Both the position numbers and the translations under genes were made by a program. From Sphingobium aromaticiconvertens (GTDB lineage Bacteria > Pseudomonadota > Alphaproteobacteria > Sphingomonadales > Sphingomonadaceae), in contig NZ_JBANRJ010000001.1 of the NCBI RefSeq assembly GCF_037154075.1, forward strand, positions 3,839,501 through 3,903,500: DNA of 64,000 bases, written 5' to 3'. How positions within the stretch are numbered: the stretch's first letter is position 1; every line of letters begins with the position of its first letter. Under the pieces are notes generated by a model. It saw nothing but the letters and a program-made list of their open reading frames with translations, did no database searches and was not told where the DNA came from. This document shows positions 47,335 to 57,111 of this stretch, in pieces.

Positions 47335-47763
47335 ATGACATACCGAAACACTGTTTCGGATTCAGGACAGCCGAAGATCCTGCTTGCAGAGGACGATCCC
47401 GCGGTCAGGCGATCGCTTCAGCTGGCCTTGCAGGCGCGGGGCTATGACGTCAGGGCGCACGCGACCGGAAAGACGCTGCTCGACGATCCGTTTTGCACAA
47501 GCGCTGCCTGCCTGGTGGCAGACTATCGGCTCGACGAACTCGACGGCTTCGAGATTTTGTCGCGCCTGCGTTCGCGGGATTGGAATGGACCCGCCATACT
47601 GATTACCGCCTACGCCGCCCTAGGCCTTCAGGAGCGAGCTGCCAGCCTCGGCTTTGGGGCGGTGATCGAGAAGCCGTTCCGCGAAGGAGCCGTCGGTGAC
47701 ACTATCGACCGTCTCTTGCATGCGCACCGTCAGTCAGGCGGAGCGCGTCACGATGGTCAGTGA
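47335..47763 (+). CDS. Response regulator receiver protein (single domain)
   Basis: A 142-aa receiver with the acidic pair AEDDPAVRRSLQ, the phosphorylatable Asp in CLVADYRLDELDG, Thr in ILITAYAA and Lys in IEKPFREG. It resembles FixJ-type receivers but has no output domain. Its 3' end overlaps the Crp/Fnr gene, so it may act in the same signalling chain. Confidence 0.9.
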   Translation: MTYRNTVSDSGQPKILLAEDDPAVRRSLQLALQARGYDVRAHATGKTLLDDPFCTSAACLVADYRLDELDGFEILSRLRSRDWNGPAILITAYAALGLQERAASLGFGAVIEKPFREGAVGDTIDRLLHAHRQSGGARHDGQ

Positions 47764-48478
47764 AAGGGAGCCAATCACCAACCGCCTTTTGCTCTCGCTG
47801 CCTCCGGCAACGCTCGCACGGCTGACACCCGAGATGGAGCTTATTCGGACGGAGTCGGGGGCCGTCATCGATCATGTTAATGGGTTGATCCAGCATCTCT
47901 ATTTCGTAAACCGGGGCATCATCTCGATGGTTAAGGTGATGCGCGACGGCCGCTCCGTCGAAGTGGGCGCGATCGGTCTCGAGGGCATCACCGATTCCAA
48001 TGCGCTGTTCGGCGTCGATGTGGCGATCACCGAGACGATGGTGCAGGTGCCGGGCAGCGCGCTCAAGATCAGCCGAACTTTCCTTTCGCGCGAGCTCGAG
48101 CGGGATCGCGATCTGAGGCGGATGATGGAGCGGTACTGGCGCTTCGCCTTTGGCCAGCTCGCACAGACTGCGGCTTGTAACCGACTGCATACGCTCGAGG
48201 AGCGCTGCTGTCGTTGGCTGCTGACGAGCCATGACAGCGCGCTTGCCGACAGCTTTCCGCTCACGCACGAGTTCCTCGCGACGATGCTTGGAACAACCCG
48301 CTCCAGCGTCTCGCTGACCGCCAAGGTGCTCCATAGGGCGGGATACATCGACTATGTGCGTGGGATCATTACGATCGTCGACCGGGCGGGTCTCGAGGAG
48401 ACCTCATGCGAATGCTACGCCGAGACCACCGCAGAGATGAATCGATTGTTCGGTCCGGAAACGCAGCCGAGCGGCTGA
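47753..48478 (+). CDS. Crp/Fnr-family transcriptional regulator
   Basis: A 241-aa regulator: a cNMP-binding-type sensor domain (FVNRGIISMVKVMRDGRSVEVGAIGLEG) and a helix-turn-helix (LTHEFLATMLGTTRSSVSLTAKVL). No N-terminal Fe-S cysteines of FNR type are seen, so the signal is probably not direct oxygen sensing by a 4Fe-4S cluster. The ATG lies 11 bases inside the receiver gene, so the pair is co-expressed. A terminator overlaps its stop. Confidence 0.9.
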   Translation: MVSEREPITNRLLLSLPPATLARLTPEMELIRTESGAVIDHVNGLIQHLYFVNRGIISMVKVMRDGRSVEVGAIGLEGITDSNALFGVDVAITETMVQVPGSALKISRTFLSRELERDRDLRRMMERYWRFAFGQLAQTAACNRLHTLEERCCRWLLTSHDSALADSFPLTHEFLATMLGTTRSSVSLTAKVLHRAGYIDYVRGIITIVDRAGLEETSCECYAETTAEMNRLFGPETQPSG

Positions 48479-48483
48479 TTTTT
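48464..48483 (+). terminator. Rho-independent terminator after the Crp/Fnr gene
   Basis: Stem CAGCC (48464-48468) and GGCTG (48473-48477) with loop GAGC, then ATTTTT. The stop codon is part of the hairpin tail. It is short but has the T-run that the other hairpins here lack. Confidence 0.6.
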
Positions 48484-48640
48484 CGGGAAAGGTTCGGACA
48501 CGCTCATGCTATGTTCGACATCGAACAGACGCGTGCGCGAACGGTCATCACTCTGTGCACTCCGACACGCTGAGTCGATAGGATAGCCGCCAGCGGCGCT
48601 CCGCTCACCCGTAGGCAGGTCGCTAGCGGGAGCGTTACAA

Positions 48641-48823
48641 ATGGCGCGTGAGGGCGGGAACGGTCGGAGCGACTTCGAGAAGCAATCCTGGGCGCACAAC
48701 CAAAATATCCTGCGCTTCCAGTCCCTTCTCCATAATGCCACCCATCTCGACAGGCATGATGAGATCCGCAAACTTCTTCGCGATGAGGAAGAGAAGCTGC
48801 GGTCGCTTGAGAAAGATGGGTGA
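48641..48823 (+). CDS. Small hypothetical protein
   Basis: A 60-aa protein that looks coding: AHNQNILRFQSLLHNATHLD, then DEIRKLLRDEEEKLRSLEKD, an amphipathic, acidic, probably coiled-coil helix. Similar tiny proteins sit beside regulators in many Alphaproteobacteria. A GGGAG lies 11 bases before the ATG. Confidence 0.6.
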   Translation: MAREGGNGRSDFEKQSWAHNQNILRFQSLLHNATHLDRHDEIRKLLRDEEEKLRSLEKDG

Positions 48824-49073
48824 CTGCAAAAAGGGCAACGCGCAATGCCCAACGTCTGGGAGATAGCAGCGCCGAGCCTGACGATGTTCATCGCTTCGAC
48901 GCGGTCCATTTCGGCGTCAATGAAGATTTTCCGGAACCGGTCGCGATCCAGTCTGGGTGACGTTCTGGATGCGGATCGGGCGGGAAGCATGACGGCCCGC
49001 TGGCGCCATGATGATGATGAGCGCCGACTTTGCGTCCTTTCGATCAGGCGCGGCCACGAATGACTGTCCAAGG

Positions 49074-49526
49074 CTATTCTGCCCGATCATGCTCGAACCC
49101 TCGTTCAAGCAGCTTCAAACGATCAACGATGGAAAAGAAGAAGGCGGTGGACCAGCCGATCAGAATTATTCCGCTGGCGCCCTCGATCGCGCCCAAGATG
49201 CGACTGCCCGGGGGAAGAACCAGATCTCCGTAGCCTATTGTCACATAGGTCGAGGTGGAGAAGTAAAGCGCCTGCTCGAAATCAGGAAAAGCGTTGAGCC
49301 ACCGGTATACGCCCGCCCAGATCCAGATCTCGACCGAATGCAGCGCAAAGAGGCCGAACGCCGCTAAAAGGATCGCCGCTGTGTTGAACATCGCCGCCAG
49401 CATTCGGCTCGATGCGTGACGGTGTCGGCGCAGAATTGCAAGCAAGGCCCCAAGCCCCACGAGGTGCACCAGCACCGTCAGGGCGACGACCGCTGTTGCG
49501 ATACCCAGTTGCGTGGACAATGTCAT
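49074..49526 (-). CDS. Two-TM potassium-channel-like protein
   Basis: About 150 aa from the ATG at 49526. Hydrophobic segments frame the K+ selectivity filter TIGYGDLV, as in the ion-channel Pfam family. A further span lies at the N-terminus (LGIATAVVALTVLVHLVGL). The frame extends to 49619. It probably lets K+ pass the inner membrane. Confidence 0.85.
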   Translation of the reverse strand: MTLSTQLGIATAVVALTVLVHLVGLGALLAILRRHRHASSRMLAAMFNTAAILLAAFGLFALHSVEIWIWAGVYRWLNAFPDFEQALYFSTSTYVTIGYGDLVLPPGSRILGAIEGASGIILIGWSTAFFFSIVDRLKLLERGFEHDRAE

Positions 49527-49656
49527 GGCAGTCGGATTGGCATGGACGGCCCGTCCCGCCCACGACAATCCATTCGATGGAGGCACGTTGGTCGGCGTAA
49601 GCCGGGCTTGCACCGGCATCCGTTTCTACGCCAGCGATGAGAGCCGGAACTATCGG

Positions 49657-51114
49657 TCATCGCCAGAACCGCTTCGTGTCGATCAGCGCGTCATGCGCGA
49701 CCGCCGCAGCCTTCAACAGCGCCTTCTTCCGGGCGTTGACCAACAACATTGACGCATCGTGATCGTCAGCGATTCCTAGCGTTTCCAGCAGGCGCGGCGC
49801 CGTCGCCAGGTCGTTGAGCAGACCGAGCTGGTCCTGAAGCTCTTCCAGCGCCACGAGGAATCGCTCGTACCGCCGCCTCTCGTGCTTGCGCTCGAACAAG
49901 GTGGCGAAGAACTCGGCCCCATAGCGCAATTTCTTGACGTTCTTGCGGACCCGGTGCCGGGCGGCATCGGCCGCATGAGCGAGATCACCTCCCCCCTTCT
50001 TCACTTTGCGGCGAAAGCGGCCGAGCGCGGCGACCGCGAATTCTCGCGCCGGCTGATGGCGATCCGCCTCGGTGGCGGACACATGTAGCCAGTCGCCGTT
50101 CACAGTCCACTCCGCAAGATCGAGCATCAGCTTCCGCGCGCGCGATGACGCCAATGCATCCGCGACCTCGCCATAGGCCGCTTGGCGCGCCGCCTCGATG
50201 CGATCGTATAGTGGACCCGATCGGGCGCTTTCGAGCAACACATCAAGGTTGCGGGCGTCGCCAAGCTTCGAAGCGACCCACCGCAGCTCCTCGCCCAGCT
50301 TCACTTTCATGTCTCCGCCGATCAGCGGCTTGAAGATTGAGAAGCTTGATCGCAGGCGGCGCAACGCCACGCGCGCCTGATGCAGCGCCTCGGTGTCCCC
50401 GCCCGTCAGCAGCAGCGTCTCGTTCAGCCGGAACTGCCGCACGCAGCTCTGGACAATATGCTGGAACGCCTGGGCCGCCGTCATGTCGCTGGTTAGCGCT
50501 ATCGGCTCGGCCTTGACCATCGTCGTGACCGGTCCGGTGAGCCGGTAGCCCCGCTCGGCCTTGGTCTGTACACTGAGCCGGACGGGCGCGACCGCATCGA
50601 TGCGCCGGGCAAGCGTGAACAATGCGGCCGGATCGCCGGCCTTCAACTCCAGCTCGATCTCGCAGATCGGCGATGTTCGGTCCCCCGCCGCCGCCTCGCC
50701 GCGGTCCAGAACCACTTCGATCGTCGCGCCCTCCTGCCTCAGTATCCACGTGCGCCGCGCGATCCGCACCTCGAAGACCGAACCGACGCTATCGACCGCG
50801 CCGCCGATCATGGCCCGGACCGGCGTCGTATCATCGAGGATTGGCTTGTCGTCCTTGACGGCGCGTTCCCATTCGGAGCGCACGAACAGGCCCGCGGCAC
50901 TGGCGCCATCCGCCTTCACGGTCTGCGTGCGCTTCCTGCCCGAACGGCGGATGCGAAGCGAAAACCCCTTCTTCGCCAGAGCATGATCCGGAGTGTCGAA
51001 ATAGACCGACCCTTGCTCGATCTTTTCAGGATTGGCCGGCAGCAAAGCGGAAGCTTCGAACGCATCGGCGGCGTCCGGCGTCAGTTCGAGCTTCAGTTCG
51101 ATTTCGTCCGCCAT
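49657..51114 (-). CDS. CYTH and CHAD domain protein
   Basis: A 485-aa protein. Residues 1-195 form the CYTH barrel (start EIELKLEL, the ExExK motif of triphosphate-binding enzymes). Residues 210-485 form the CHAD domain, a helical His-rich unit (LHQARVALRRLRSSF, ARHRVRKNVKKLRYGAEFF). Such proteins bind inorganic polyphosphate and may act as triphosphatases. This fits the energy and stress theme of the surrounding genes. Confidence 0.92.
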   Translation of the reverse strand: MADEIELKLELTPDAADAFEASALLPANPEKIEQGSVYFDTPDHALAKKGFSLRIRRSGRKRTQTVKADGASAAGLFVRSEWERAVKDDKPILDDTTPVRAMIGGAVDSVGSVFEVRIARRTWILRQEGATIEVVLDRGEAAAGDRTSPICEIELELKAGDPAALFTLARRIDAVAPVRLSVQTKAERGYRLTGPVTTMVKAEPIALTSDMTAAQAFQHIVQSCVRQFRLNETLLLTGGDTEALHQARVALRRLRSSFSIFKPLIGGDMKVKLGEELRWVASKLGDARNLDVLLESARSGPLYDRIEAARQAAYGEVADALASSRARKLMLDLAEWTVNGDWLHVSATEADRHQPAREFAVAALGRFRRKVKKGGGDLAHAADAARHRVRKNVKKLRYGAEFFATLFERKHERRRYERFLVALEELQDQLGLLNDLATAPRLLETLGIADDHDASMLLVNARKKALLKAAAVAHDALIDTKRFWR

Positions 51115-51236
51115 GCATGCCTTCTCTCACCGTTTCGTGATGTCATCTAGGAGCCGTCTGAACGCTAGGCCGCCTCGCGCAGATTCGGCCGATGGGCGTG
51201 GTCGATGTTCCCGCTGGGCACCGCAATTTGCAAAGG

Positions 51237-52379
51237 TCATCGGGGACAATTCTCCTCGCCCGGCACCGGCATGCCGCGGTCCCGATGGTAAACGTCGGGA
51301 AAATAGCGGATACCGCCTTCGCCGTCCGGTTCGGCCGTGAAATAGGCGACATAGACGGGAACCGGAGCAGCCATCGGTACGGTAGCCGTCCGCCCTGCCG
51401 CGACCATGGCATCCGTGCGCGCCCGGTCCCAGCCCGGCTCGGTCGCAAGAAGCGCCGTGGCGAGGCCGAGCGCGTCCCCGACCCGGACGCAGCCATGGCT
51501 GAAGGCGCGTACATCCTGCTCGAACAGGCCCTTGCTCGGTGTGTCGTGAAGATAAACGCTGTAAGGATTGGGCATGACGAGTTTCATCCGCCCGAGTGCA
51601 TTGGTTGCGCCCGGGCGCTGTCGATACCGGCCACCCTGCACGACATAGCCCTTGCGCGCCGCCTCGGCAGGACGGTTGCGCACCAAAGCGCCGACGCTTT
51701 CCGCGACGATGCTCGACGGAATCTCCCACCAGGGGTTGAACGTCACACCTGTCACTGTTGCGGCGAATACCGGTGTCGGCGAGCCGGTCTTGCCGACGAT
51801 TACCGCCCAGCGGCCGATTTGCTTCCGGCCGTCCCACAGCGTCGCTTCGAAGGCCGCGGTGTTAACCAGCAGGTAGCGGGCTCCGAGCACGCGCGGCATC
51901 CAGCGCCAACGATCGAGATTGGCGGCGATTGTCGCGCGCCGCGCAGGATCCTGCTCGTGCGAATAGGCTTTGCGAAGCGAATAATAAAAGGGATGCGAGG
52001 GGCGCGCCGTGCCGAACAGCCGGTCGAGGTCGTCTCGCGCCAACGACGCCGCCACCGCAGCAGCCGGTTCGGCCCCAAGCGGCTCCCCCGCGATGCGCCA
52101 ACCGGTGCGCAGGGACGCATTGCAGCAACCCGTCCGGTGAGCCTGCAACAGCCGGATCGCTGCCGCCGTCGCCACCGTATCAAGGCGCACCTCTTCACCG
52201 GCCGCAATCGCCGCGCGGACCACGTGCGCTTCCTTGCTGACGGGCGCGAGGCCGTCGTCGGCAGCTGCGTCGAGCCATTCGACGAGGCGTTCGGCCTGCG
52301 CCTTGTGCCAATGCGGCGGGTTGGGGACGGATGCCGCGGGCAGGAAGCAGGCAAAGGCGAGAAGCAGGAATTTCTTCAT
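51237..52379 (-). CDS. L,D-transpeptidase (YcbB-like)
   Basis: A 380-aa periplasmic enzyme. The start at 52379 gives a signal peptide (MKKFLLLAFACFLPAA). The YkuD catalytic motif HDTPSKGLFEQDVRAFSHGCVRV contains the active Cys (SHGC). It forms 3-3 crosslinks in peptidoglycan or attaches proteins to it. The N-terminal region (about residues 30-190) is the usual helical platform. Isolated on the minus strand between the CYTH-CHAD and pfkB genes. Confidence 0.9.
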   Translation of the reverse strand: MKKFLLLAFACFLPAASVPNPPHWHKAQAERLVEWLDAAADDGLAPVSKEAHVVRAAIAAGEEVRLDTVATAAAIRLLQAHRTGCCNASLRTGWRIAGEPLGAEPAAAVAASLARDDLDRLFGTARPSHPFYYSLRKAYSHEQDPARRATIAANLDRWRWMPRVLGARYLLVNTAAFEATLWDGRKQIGRWAVIVGKTGSPTPVFAATVTGVTFNPWWEIPSSIVAESVGALVRNRPAEAARKGYVVQGGRYRQRPGATNALGRMKLVMPNPYSVYLHDTPSKGLFEQDVRAFSHGCVRVGDALGLATALLATEPGWDRARTDAMVAAGRTATVPMAAPVPVYVAYFTAEPDGEGGIRYFPDVYHRDRGMPVPGEENCPR

Positions 52380-52586
52380 GGCTTTTCCTGTCGAAAGCCG
52401 GGGCGTGACAACATAGGGAACAATACGGAGCCGTGTCCGCACCGAAGCCCACTCGATAGCTGCACAGGGGTATGGCGGTGACAGAGCCGTCGCGGTGGCC
52501 ATGGCAGTCAAGCGAGCCGAACTGCGGAGCATCTCGGGACATATACTTATTCCGACGTCAAGGCTCGCGATGATAACCTCCCGGAC

Positions 52587-53585
52587 ATGAAGAGAATTGC
52601 GACCCTTACGATGAACCCGGCCATAGATGTGGCCTATGAGGCGGACCGCGTCTTTCACACTCACAAGATCCGGGCCCGCCAGGAACATTATGACCCGGGC
52701 GGCGGCGGCATCAATGTGGCGCGTGTCATCGCCCGGCTGGGTGGCACCGCGCGCGCGCACTATCTCGCGGGCGGCGCCACCGGCGCTACGCTCGATAGTC
52801 TTCTCGATCTTCACCAGATGGTTCGCTCCCGCATCCCGATCCAAGGCAACACCCGCATAAGCACGGCGGTCTATGAGCGGGAAACAGGCAAGGAATTCCG
52901 GTTCGTGCCGCGCGGCCCCGTCGTCACCGAGCAGGAATGGCAAGCATGCCTTGACCATCTCGACGGTATCGAATGTGATTATCTCGTCGCGAGCGGATCG
53001 CTGCCGCCGGGCGTGCCCGACGATTTCTACAGCCGCCTGCAGACGAAGACGCGGGCTCGCGGGATCGAGTTCATTCTAGACAGTTCGGGGGCCGCACTCC
53101 AGCAGGGCCTCGCCGCCGGCGGCATATTGCTGGTCAAGCCCAGTCTTGGCGAGCTTCAGCAGCTTGTAGGCCGTTCACTGGCAGATCGCAGCGACATCGC
53201 GACGGCAGCGTCGGACATCGTCCACAAGGACCAGGCCCAATATGTGGCTGTGACCATGGGCCATGAAGGCGGCCTCCTCGCGCAGCGCTCCGGTGTCCTC
53301 TGGCTGCCCGCAGTGCCCGTTGAAGCGAAGAGCGCAGTCGGCGCCGGCGATAGCTTTCTGGCGGCAATGACATTCGCGCTGGCTTGCGGCCGGGATCCGA
53401 TGGACGCCTTTCGATATGGAATCGCGGCAGGCGCCGCCGCCGTCCTGACGCCGGGTACTGATCTTTGCCATCGGGATGAGGTGGAACGGCTGTACGTCCT
53501 TGTCGATCCGGGCGAAACGCTGGCGGAAGCTTCGACCAATATGGCAGCGCATAGCAGCCGGGCAGCGGAGGCACAGCGCGCGTGA
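52587..53585 (+). CDS. pfkB: PfkB-family 1-phosphofructokinase-like sugar kinase
   Basis: A 332-aa kinase of the PfkB family: TLTMNPAIDVAYE at the start, GGGGINVARVIARLGG, and the second signature SAVGAGDSFLAAMTFAL with the catalytic Asp. Such kinases make fructose 1,6-bisphosphate from a fructose phosphate. It lies near a CBS protein, a class I aldolase and a PEP synthase, which together span glycolysis and gluconeogenesis. Confidence 0.92.
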   Translation: MKRIATLTMNPAIDVAYEADRVFHTHKIRARQEHYDPGGGGINVARVIARLGGTARAHYLAGGATGATLDSLLDLHQMVRSRIPIQGNTRISTAVYERETGKEFRFVPRGPVVTEQEWQACLDHLDGIECDYLVASGSLPPGVPDDFYSRLQTKTRARGIEFILDSSGAALQQGLAAGGILLVKPSLGELQQLVGRSLADRSDIATAASDIVHKDQAQYVAVTMGHEGGLLAQRSGVLWLPAVPVEAKSAVGAGDSFLAAMTFALACGRDPMDAFRYGIAAGAAAVLTPGTDLCHRDEVERLYVLVDPGETLAEASTNMAAHSSRAAEAQRA

Positions 53586-53646
53586 GAGACAAGCGCCCTG
53601 CCTTGCTGCAACGGCAGGCAAATGATCGAGCGGACGGAGAGAGAAG

Positions 53647-54063
53647 ATGAAAGCAAGCGATGTTATGAGCCTCGGGGCGGCGACGATCACGCATGATGCT
53701 TCGCTTGCGCAGGCGATACGAACCATGGCCAACCACCACATCAGCGCCCTGCCCGTGGTCGATCGGGGCGGGCAACTCCAGGGCATTATCTCCGAGGGGG
53801 ATTTCTTCCGGCGTGAAGAGCGGCCGGCTCGGCTGACCGCGCTCTTCGGCGCAGATGCCAACGCGCGCATCAACGCGCTAGAATCCCGGACCGTCGGCGA
53901 GATTATGTCGCGCGACCCGATCACGATCGGATCCGATGCATCCATGGAGGAAGCGATCGAGCTCATGGAATGCCATGCTGTCAAACGGCTTCCTGTAGTG
54001 ACGGACGGTCGGGTTGTAGGCCTGATCAGCCGTGCCGACGTGCTGCATGCCTTGGTCGCATAA
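53647..54063 (+). CDS. Tandem CBS-domain protein
   Basis: A 138-aa protein made of two CBS units (VMSLGAATITHDASLAQAIR with HHISALPVVD, and IMSRDPITIGSDASMEEAIE with AVKRLPVVTDG). CBS pairs bind adenine nucleotides and report the energy state. It is 61 bases after pfkB; a small CCTGCC/GGCAGG hairpin (53597-53618) lies in the gap. Confidence 0.92.
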   Translation: MKASDVMSLGAATITHDASLAQAIRTMANHHISALPVVDRGGQLQGIISEGDFFRREERPARLTALFGADANARINALESRTVGEIMSRDPITIGSDASMEEAIELMECHAVKRLPVVTDGRVVGLISRADVLHALVA

Positions 54064-54215
54064 GCAAAGCCCTCCAGCTCGCAAATTCCTGCCGCGTACA
54101 TCCGTGCCAACCTTGATCCTCTTGGCGCGGTGCTCAGGCCTCGGGCTGACACGCTGAACGGCAGATCATGCCGTTACCTCTCGCGGCCGGCTACCGCCCG
54201 GCGCGAAAAATGCCT

Positions 54216-54383
54216 TTACGCCGGGTCGTTCTCTCGGCCCGGATAATCCTGGTCGGGAACGTCTGGAATGATCTCCGGCGGCTCGGAAAAAGGATCTTCC
54301 GCCGGACCGGGCCCAGGCGGAGCCTCCGGTGGCGACTGGGGTTCGATGGTGTCTGGCGGCGGGAATTCCGGCTGGGTCGCCAT
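54216..54383 (-). CDS. Small Pro-rich hypothetical protein
   Basis: About 55 aa from the ATG at 54383, which has GAGGAG before it; an ATG at 54449 overlaps the aldolase stop and would give 77 aa. The sequence is Pro/Glu/Asp-rich (FPPPDTIEPQSPPEAPPGPG) and likely unstructured. Similar small proteins occur in sphingomonads; function unknown. Confidence 0.55.
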   Translation of the reverse strand: MATQPEFPPPDTIEPQSPPEAPPGPGPAEDPFSEPPEIIPDVPDQDYPGRENDPA

Positions 54384-54448
54384 GCTGTTTCTCCTCATTT
54401 CGATCTTTGCCCGCAACTCGGGATTGGGGTCAGAAGTGCCGGGCGCCA

Positions 54449-55363
54449 TCAGCCTGTGCCGGAATAGATTCGCACGACCTCGTCCAGCATCGCCAGAGCC
54501 TCGGAGCGAGGCCGCTGGAAGCTGTTGCGGCCGATGATCGAGCCGCTGCCGCCGCCATCACGTATCGCGCGGGCGTCCCGATACAGCGACTCTGCGTCCC
54601 TAGCCGCGCCTCCCGAGAAGAGCACGAGGCGACGCCCGGAAAAAGCGGCCTGGACGACGTGCCTTATCCTCTCGACCGGGTCGGACCATTGCCGGTCGGC
54701 ATAGGCAGGCCTGGAGGCGTCCTGTTCGATATGCTCGCTGGGCAGCTTCACCTTCACGATATGGGCGCCCAGCGCGACAGCGATGTGTGCGGCATAGGCG
54801 ATGATATCGAGCGCGGTCTCGCCCTGTTCGGAAATCAGCCCGCCACGCGGATAGGACCAGACAAGCAATGGAAGGCCGGCGGCGCGGGCCTCCTGGCCCA
54901 CGATGCGCAACTCCTCGGCCTGGTCGATAAAGGCATCCGAACCAGGGTAGAGCGTGAATCCTACAGCGGCGCAGTTGAGGCGCACCGCGTCGTCCACGGT
55001 CGCGACGACCGCTTGATCCTTGATCACCGTGAGGCTGTTGGCGGCGTTCAGCTTGAGGATCGTGGGGATCTGTCCGGCGAACGAGTCAGCCCCGGCCGCG
55101 AGCATGCCGGCCGGTGCTGCAAAGGCAGACAGGCCCGCATCGATCGCGAGCCGAAAATGGTAGTGGGGATCGTAGGCGGCTGGATTGGCGGCAAAGCTTC
55201 GCGCCGGGCCGTGCTCGATCCCCTGGTCGACGGGAAGGATGATCAGACGGCCGCTGCCTCCTACCCGGCCATGCATGAGAATGCGCGCCAGGTTCAGCTT
55301 GATCTCGGCCGGTTCTCCTTCGTAGCGCGCGAGGATCTTGTGGACCGTGTCGGAAATATGCAT
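54449..55363 (-). CDS. Class I fructose-bisphosphate aldolase (FbaB/DhnA-like)
   Basis: A 304-aa aldolase from the ATG at 55363. Motifs: RLIILPVDQGIEHGPA, LPLLVWSYPRGG, the Schiff-base region HIVKVKLPS, and the phosphate-binding LFSGGAARD with GGGSGSIIGRNSFQRP. It cleaves or forms fructose 1,6-bisphosphate. It is next to a pfkB gene, which supplies or uses the same sugar. The open frame extends upstream to 55657 but that part is Arg-rich and not family-like. Confidence 0.9.
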   Translation of the reverse strand: MHISDTVHKILARYEGEPAEIKLNLARILMHGRVGGSGRLIILPVDQGIEHGPARSFAANPAAYDPHYHFRLAIDAGLSAFAAPAGMLAAGADSFAGQIPTILKLNAANSLTVIKDQAVVATVDDAVRLNCAAVGFTLYPGSDAFIDQAEELRIVGQEARAAGLPLLVWSYPRGGLISEQGETALDIIAYAAHIAVALGAHIVKVKLPSEHIEQDASRPAYADRQWSDPVERIRHVVQAAFSGRRLVLFSGGAARDAESLYRDARAIRDGGGSGSIIGRNSFQRPRSEALAMLDEVVRIYSGTG

Positions 55364-55512
55364 CCGCACAGGGTGTTCACACTGAATATCCGGCTCGGGG
55401 AGGTCGTCGCCGTCTTGCGTATCCGTGACACTGGCTGTGATCACCGCACCCTCCAGCGCCGGCCGCCGGCGTCCGTCCTGGCGCTCTCGTGATCTGCGTA
55501 CGGCGCGGTCAC

Positions 55513-55845
55513 CTACGGGGTCGCCCGGCTGACGACGTTGGCGGTCCCGTCCGGCAGAACCTGGATGAGGTGCGCGACGCCGTCCTCGCATTGAGCGCGC
55601 CACATCGGCGCCTTTTCGCCAGTCGCGATCTGCTCGGCGCCGGTCACATTCTGGCACGGCAGACCCGCGTCCCGGATCGCGCGGAAGAAGACCGCATTCC
55701 GCTGACGTTCGGGTAGAGCCACGACCTCTGCGACATAATTGGTCACATTTCCGGCTACTTCCCTCGGCTCTGTTACAATTTTTTCGGCCGCATCGCAGGC
55801 GCAGAGCGCGAGGAGCGCTATACTTGTCAGGATCGTGCGCATCAT
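55513..55845 (-). CDS. Small hypothetical lipoprotein
   Basis: A 110-aa protein with a lipoprotein signal from the ATG at 55845 (MMRTILTSIALLALCAC). The mature part contains RNAVFFRAIRDAGLPCQNVTGAE and WRAQCEDGVAHLIQVLPDG, with two Cys that could form a disulfide. Unknown function; likely periplasmic-facing. Confidence 0.7.
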   Translation of the reverse strand: MMRTILTSIALLALCACDAAEKIVTEPREVAGNVTNYVAEVVALPERQRNAVFFRAIRDAGLPCQNVTGAEQIATGEKAPMWRAQCEDGVAHLIQVLPDGTANVVSRATP

Positions 55846-55963
55846 GCTTCTCCGTTGTTGGACGCAGGATGATCGTTCGCCAGCTGTGCGCCTATGCGTA
55901 ATTGACCGGATCGGAACATCGCGCAGGTTACGGGTCCGGCGAGCGTCGCGGGACAGATCGATA

Positions 55964-56974
55964 TCAGCTGCGAACCGGCGCAATCTGGTGCGCAGCGACG
56001 CCTGTCCCCTCGAAGCTGGAAAGGTTCTCAATCGTCGCCGCCGCAATCGCGGTCAGAGCCTCGCCCGTGAAGAAGCCCTGGTGCCCGGTGACGAGAACGT
56101 TGGGGAATGTCAGCAGGCGCGCGAAAATATCGTCCTGGATCACGTCTTGCGACAGGTTCTCGAAGAAGAGCCCGTCCTCCTCCTCGTAGACGTCGAGCCC
56201 TAGATAGCCGATCACACCCGTCTTCAACCCATCGATCATCGCCTGCGTATCGATGACCCCGCCCCGGCTTGTGTTGATCAGCATGACGCCGCGCTTCATC
56301 CGGGCGACGGCGCGGCTATCGATGATATGCCGGGTTTCCGGCAGGAGCGGACAGTGCAGCGTGATGATGTCGGATGCAGCCAGCAACGCATCCAGCTCCA
56401 CATAAATGCCACCCATGGCGACAATTTCGGCGTTCGCGGTGGGGTCACAGGCGAGAATATGGCAACCGAAACCGTTGAGAATGCGCGCTACGACTGCCCC
56501 GATTTTTCCGGTTCCGACGATGCCGACCTTCCGCCCGTTCAGATCGAACCCCAGCAGTCCTTCGAGCGAGAAATTGCCTTCGCGCACTCGGGCATAGGCC
56601 TTGTGGATCTTGCGGTCGAGGGACAGGATGAGGGCGAGCGTATGTTCCGCGATCGCTTGGGGCGAATAGGCCGGAACCCTTGCTACCGGGAGTTTCAGCG
56701 CATCTGCGGCGAGAAGATCGACATTGTTGAATCCCGCGCTGCGTAGCACGACGAGCTTAATCCCGAGCACGGCAAGACGTTCCAGCACCAGGCGATCAAG
56801 GCAATCATTCACGAAGGCGCAGACGGCGCCGGATCCGGCGGCAAGCGGCGCAGTCTCGACGCTGAGCCGCGCTTCCAGGAAAGCGAGATCGTGCGGAAAG
56901 CCGGCCGCAGCGTTGCCAACCTCGAGGAACTGCCGGTCATAGGGCTTGGTACTGAAAACGGCCACCCGCATCAT
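55964..56974 (-). CDS. ldhA: D-2-hydroxyacid dehydrogenase (D-lactate dehydrogenase type)
   Basis: A 336-aa NAD-dependent enzyme from 56974. Rossmann loop VGIVGTGKIGAVVARIL, catalytic Arg in INTSRGGVIDT, Glu in LDVYEEE, and His in VTGHQGFFT, all typical of fermentative D-lactate dehydrogenases. It reduces pyruvate and restores NAD when respiration is limited. It diverges from ppsA, which also draws on pyruvate. Confidence 0.92.
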   Translation of the reverse strand: MMRVAVFSTKPYDRQFLEVGNAAAGFPHDLAFLEARLSVETAPLAAGSGAVCAFVNDCLDRLVLERLAVLGIKLVVLRSAGFNNVDLLAADALKLPVARVPAYSPQAIAEHTLALILSLDRKIHKAYARVREGNFSLEGLLGFDLNGRKVGIVGTGKIGAVVARILNGFGCHILACDPTANAEIVAMGGIYVELDALLAASDIITLHCPLLPETRHIIDSRAVARMKRGVMLINTSRGGVIDTQAMIDGLKTGVIGYLGLDVYEEEDGLFFENLSQDVIQDDIFARLLTFPNVLVTGHQGFFTGEALTAIAAATIENLSSFEGTGVAAHQIAPVRS

Positions 56975-57111
56975 GTGACTCCCTGAAAAGCATGCGCCCG
57001 TCCTCTCGACATGCCGGATTTCAGTGCGTCGGCCACTACGTATCATCCCCGACAGACAAGCCACCATGGGCGAACATATCGTCCTCCATCTCTACAGAGG
57101 TGGACCAGACA